This document shows positions 62,701 through 64,000 of a DNA stretch of 64,000 bases, piece by piece (within the stretch, counting starts at the first letter, position 1; each line of letters opens with the position of its first letter). This stretch comes from Todiramphus chloris collaris (taxonomy: Eukaryota; Chordata; Aves; Coraciiformes; Alcedinidae). The stretch is taken from contig JANVCC010000011.1 in NCBI GenBank assembly GCA_025345505.1, positions 11,010,184-11,074,183 on the forward strand, read 5' to 3'. Position numbers and translations under genes: made by a program. Below the pieces are notes generated by a model, which worked only from the letters and a program-made list of their open reading frames with translations, ran no database searches and was not told where the DNA came from.

Positions 62701-64000
62701 TGACAATGCATGTGAGAAGACTTCATACATGTTTCTGCGGAAAGAACTTCCAGTACGACTAGCTAACACTATGAGAGAAGTCAATTTGTTGCCTGATAAC
62801 TTACTTAACAGGCCTTCAGTTGGACTAGTACAGAGTTGGTAAGTTTAAAAAAAGCGTAAAGTTAGTGTAATACTAACACTGAATGCATTGCTTTACTTGA
62901 ATTGTCTCGAACTGAAATCTGTTTTCTGCCTTGAATTGTTTATAATACATGTTTCTTGTCAAATGAAGTTTCATTTTCTTGTGATGTTAAGTAAACACTC
63001 TAGTATGTATCTTAGAGATAACAAAAATTTGTGAGTTAGTCTTGTAGGTTAGTAAAAGCGTACTGTTGTCTCACAGATAATTAGAATGGGTCAATAAGTT
63101 CAGAAAGTGAACTTTAAGAATATTTCTTACTGTATTACACCCATGACTTCTTGAAATAGCATGGATTTTTTTCCTTCTTATCCTTCCTTGGTCAAAAACA
63201 CTGAAAGAAAATGTAAACCTTATCTGTTCTTGTCAATCCTGAATCTTTAAAAACATAACCTTCAGTGTCAGTTATGGAATGAGACAGAAATCACATGTTG
63301 ACCAGTAAGTAACATTCTTTACCGTAATAACTTGTGTATATCTGAAGTGATTCCAAGTCCTGTCATCTTTTCTACAGTAATTAATTTCTAGCCTACTTGC
63401 ATGCTCAGTGAGGTTTGGAGACTACTGCCTTGTATTTATTGAGCTCTAAAAAAAATTGTTGTTCAGAGACTTTTTATTTTATCTGTATCTGCAAATAGTT
63501 GATCTAAAAAAAATTGTATAAAATAATTACGTAAAAAATATTGTATGTCTTTGCAGTGTACAACAAACTTTCATTTGTGAATAACAGTTTATCTAACTGT
63601 TACAGGAACTAATGTAGGCTTCTGTTAAATTCAGCCATAGCCTCTAGGCCAAGAAATTCCTCATTGACTTTACACTGACTGCTGGATTTGGTCTCATATT
63701 TATCAAGCTTCAGACTTAGAAAATCTAAATGAGGATGTGTAATACTGTGTACTTTGGTTTAAATATGTTTGTCTATGGAAGGTAATACTAGTTGTCTTGA
63801 TGACCACTTCAAACATAGTGATTAAGTGCTTCAAATAAATGTAAATGCTGTGCAGCCACACAATAACAATCACTTTGCACTTAAGTGCAGCTTGTGAAGT
63901 TTGAAGGCTCGTATCATCTGTCTGATGTTACCAGAAGCTGTTACTCTGAATAGGAGAGAGTGCAGGTCTTTCAGGCTTTTCTAATCTAGATGGCTTGTGA
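41658..64000 (+). CDS. PDK3: Pyruvate dehydrogenase kinase 3 (5' part; continues past window)
   Basis: Known role: PDK isozymes phosphorylate the E1-alpha subunit of the pyruvate dehydrogenase complex in the mitochondrial matrix and shut it down, lowering pyruvate entry into the citric acid cycle; PDK3 is strongly activated by binding the E2 inner lipoyl domain. Seen here: coding exons 1 and 2 give the first 82 residues plus two bases. They include [20 protein letters not shown] in exon 1 and [19 protein letters not shown] and [18 protein letters not shown] in exon 2, essentially identical to human PDK3 apart from the first 18 residues. This part is the N-terminal regulatory helical domain; the GHKL-type ATP-binding kinase domain lies downstream of the window. 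The start is chosen by the 35-codon first exon, the same length as in human PDK3. Confidence 0.97.
41984..41998 (+). repeat. G15 homopolymer in the PDK3 CpG island
   Basis: Fifteen consecutive G just inside intron 1, a G-quadruplex candidate and a likely length-variable site. Confidence 0.9.
47498..47546 (+). repeat. Tandem duplication, 26-bp period, two copies
   Basis: GATTTTGTAAAGCTAAATAT occurs at 47501 and again at 47527 with a 26-base period. Confidence 0.85.
49890..49980 (+). repeat. AT-rich tandem repeat, 27-bp period
   Basis: Units containing TACAAATTATATTATAAAAT recur with a 27-base period, next to related AAATTATACAG fragments. The sequence is almost pure A/T and could form cruciforms or be easily melted. 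Confidence 0.8.
54726..54864 (+). repeat. T/G-rich low-complexity tract (TTTGG)n
   Basis: Strongly T/G-biased, with GGTTTGGTTTTG-type units interrupted by about 50 ordinary bases. It makes artificial Lys/Gln/Thr/Pro-rich frames on the minus strand. Confidence 0.8.
62697..62838 (+). CDS. PDK3: PDK3 coding exon 2 (residues 36-82 plus 2 nt)
   Basis: Acceptor TTTTTTCCTTCCAACAG; donor AGTTG|GTAAGT. The exon starts with the split Gly36 codon and ends two bases into the codon expected for Trp83. Every residue matches human PDK3 as I recall it. Confidence 0.97.
62839..64000 (+). other. PDK3 intron 2, 5' part
   Basis: Begins GTAAGT and continues beyond the window. AT-rich; nothing else is recognised. 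Confidence 0.9.

Overview
This is nuclear DNA of a vertebrate, almost certainly a bird. The support is several 5'-truncated CR1 LINE copies with the avian-type 3' end, no Alu or L1, a moderately AT-rich background, spliced vertebrate genes with GT-AG introns, and two CpG-island promoters. The species cannot be fixed from the window.

Two genes lie head to tail on the + strand. The first (coding span 3655-13065, eight coding exons) is a complete, intact organic solute transporter alpha (OST-alpha, SLC51A family) gene encoding 338 residues. All splice junctions are canonical and the reading frame holds throughout. The second (from 41658, running past the right edge) is PDK3, pyruvate dehydrogenase kinase 3. 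Coding exon 1 (41658-41763) and coding exon 2 (62697-62838) are present, separated by a 20.9 kb first intron.

The main point of interest is the position of the OST-alpha gene. In mammals SLC51A sits beside PCYT1A (human 3q29). PDK3 sits beside PCYT1B (human Xp22), with no OST-alpha gene known to me there. This gene therefore looks like a second, ohnologous OST-alpha copy kept in this bird lineage. Its promoter CpG island contains a 12-of-13 match to the HNF1 palindrome about 130 bp before the ATG, which would suit expression in liver, kidney or intestine.

Layout: 1-3120 AT-rich, no gene recognised; 3120-4160 CpG island with the first OST-alpha exon; 4986-13065 the remaining exons; 13066-41090 a 28 kb intergenic stretch with four CR1 copies (about 13.9, 15.0, 23.7 and 33.0 kb), a MIR-like relic and one CpG-enriched patch near 26.1-26.6 kb; 41090-42130 the PDK3 CpG island; 41764-62696 PDK3 intron 1, which holds simple repeats but no CR1 that I can see; 62839-64000 the start of PDK3 intron 2. 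The two genes have no evident joint pathway. One is a plasma-membrane carrier subunit that needs OST-beta (not in this window). The other is a mitochondrial matrix kinase.
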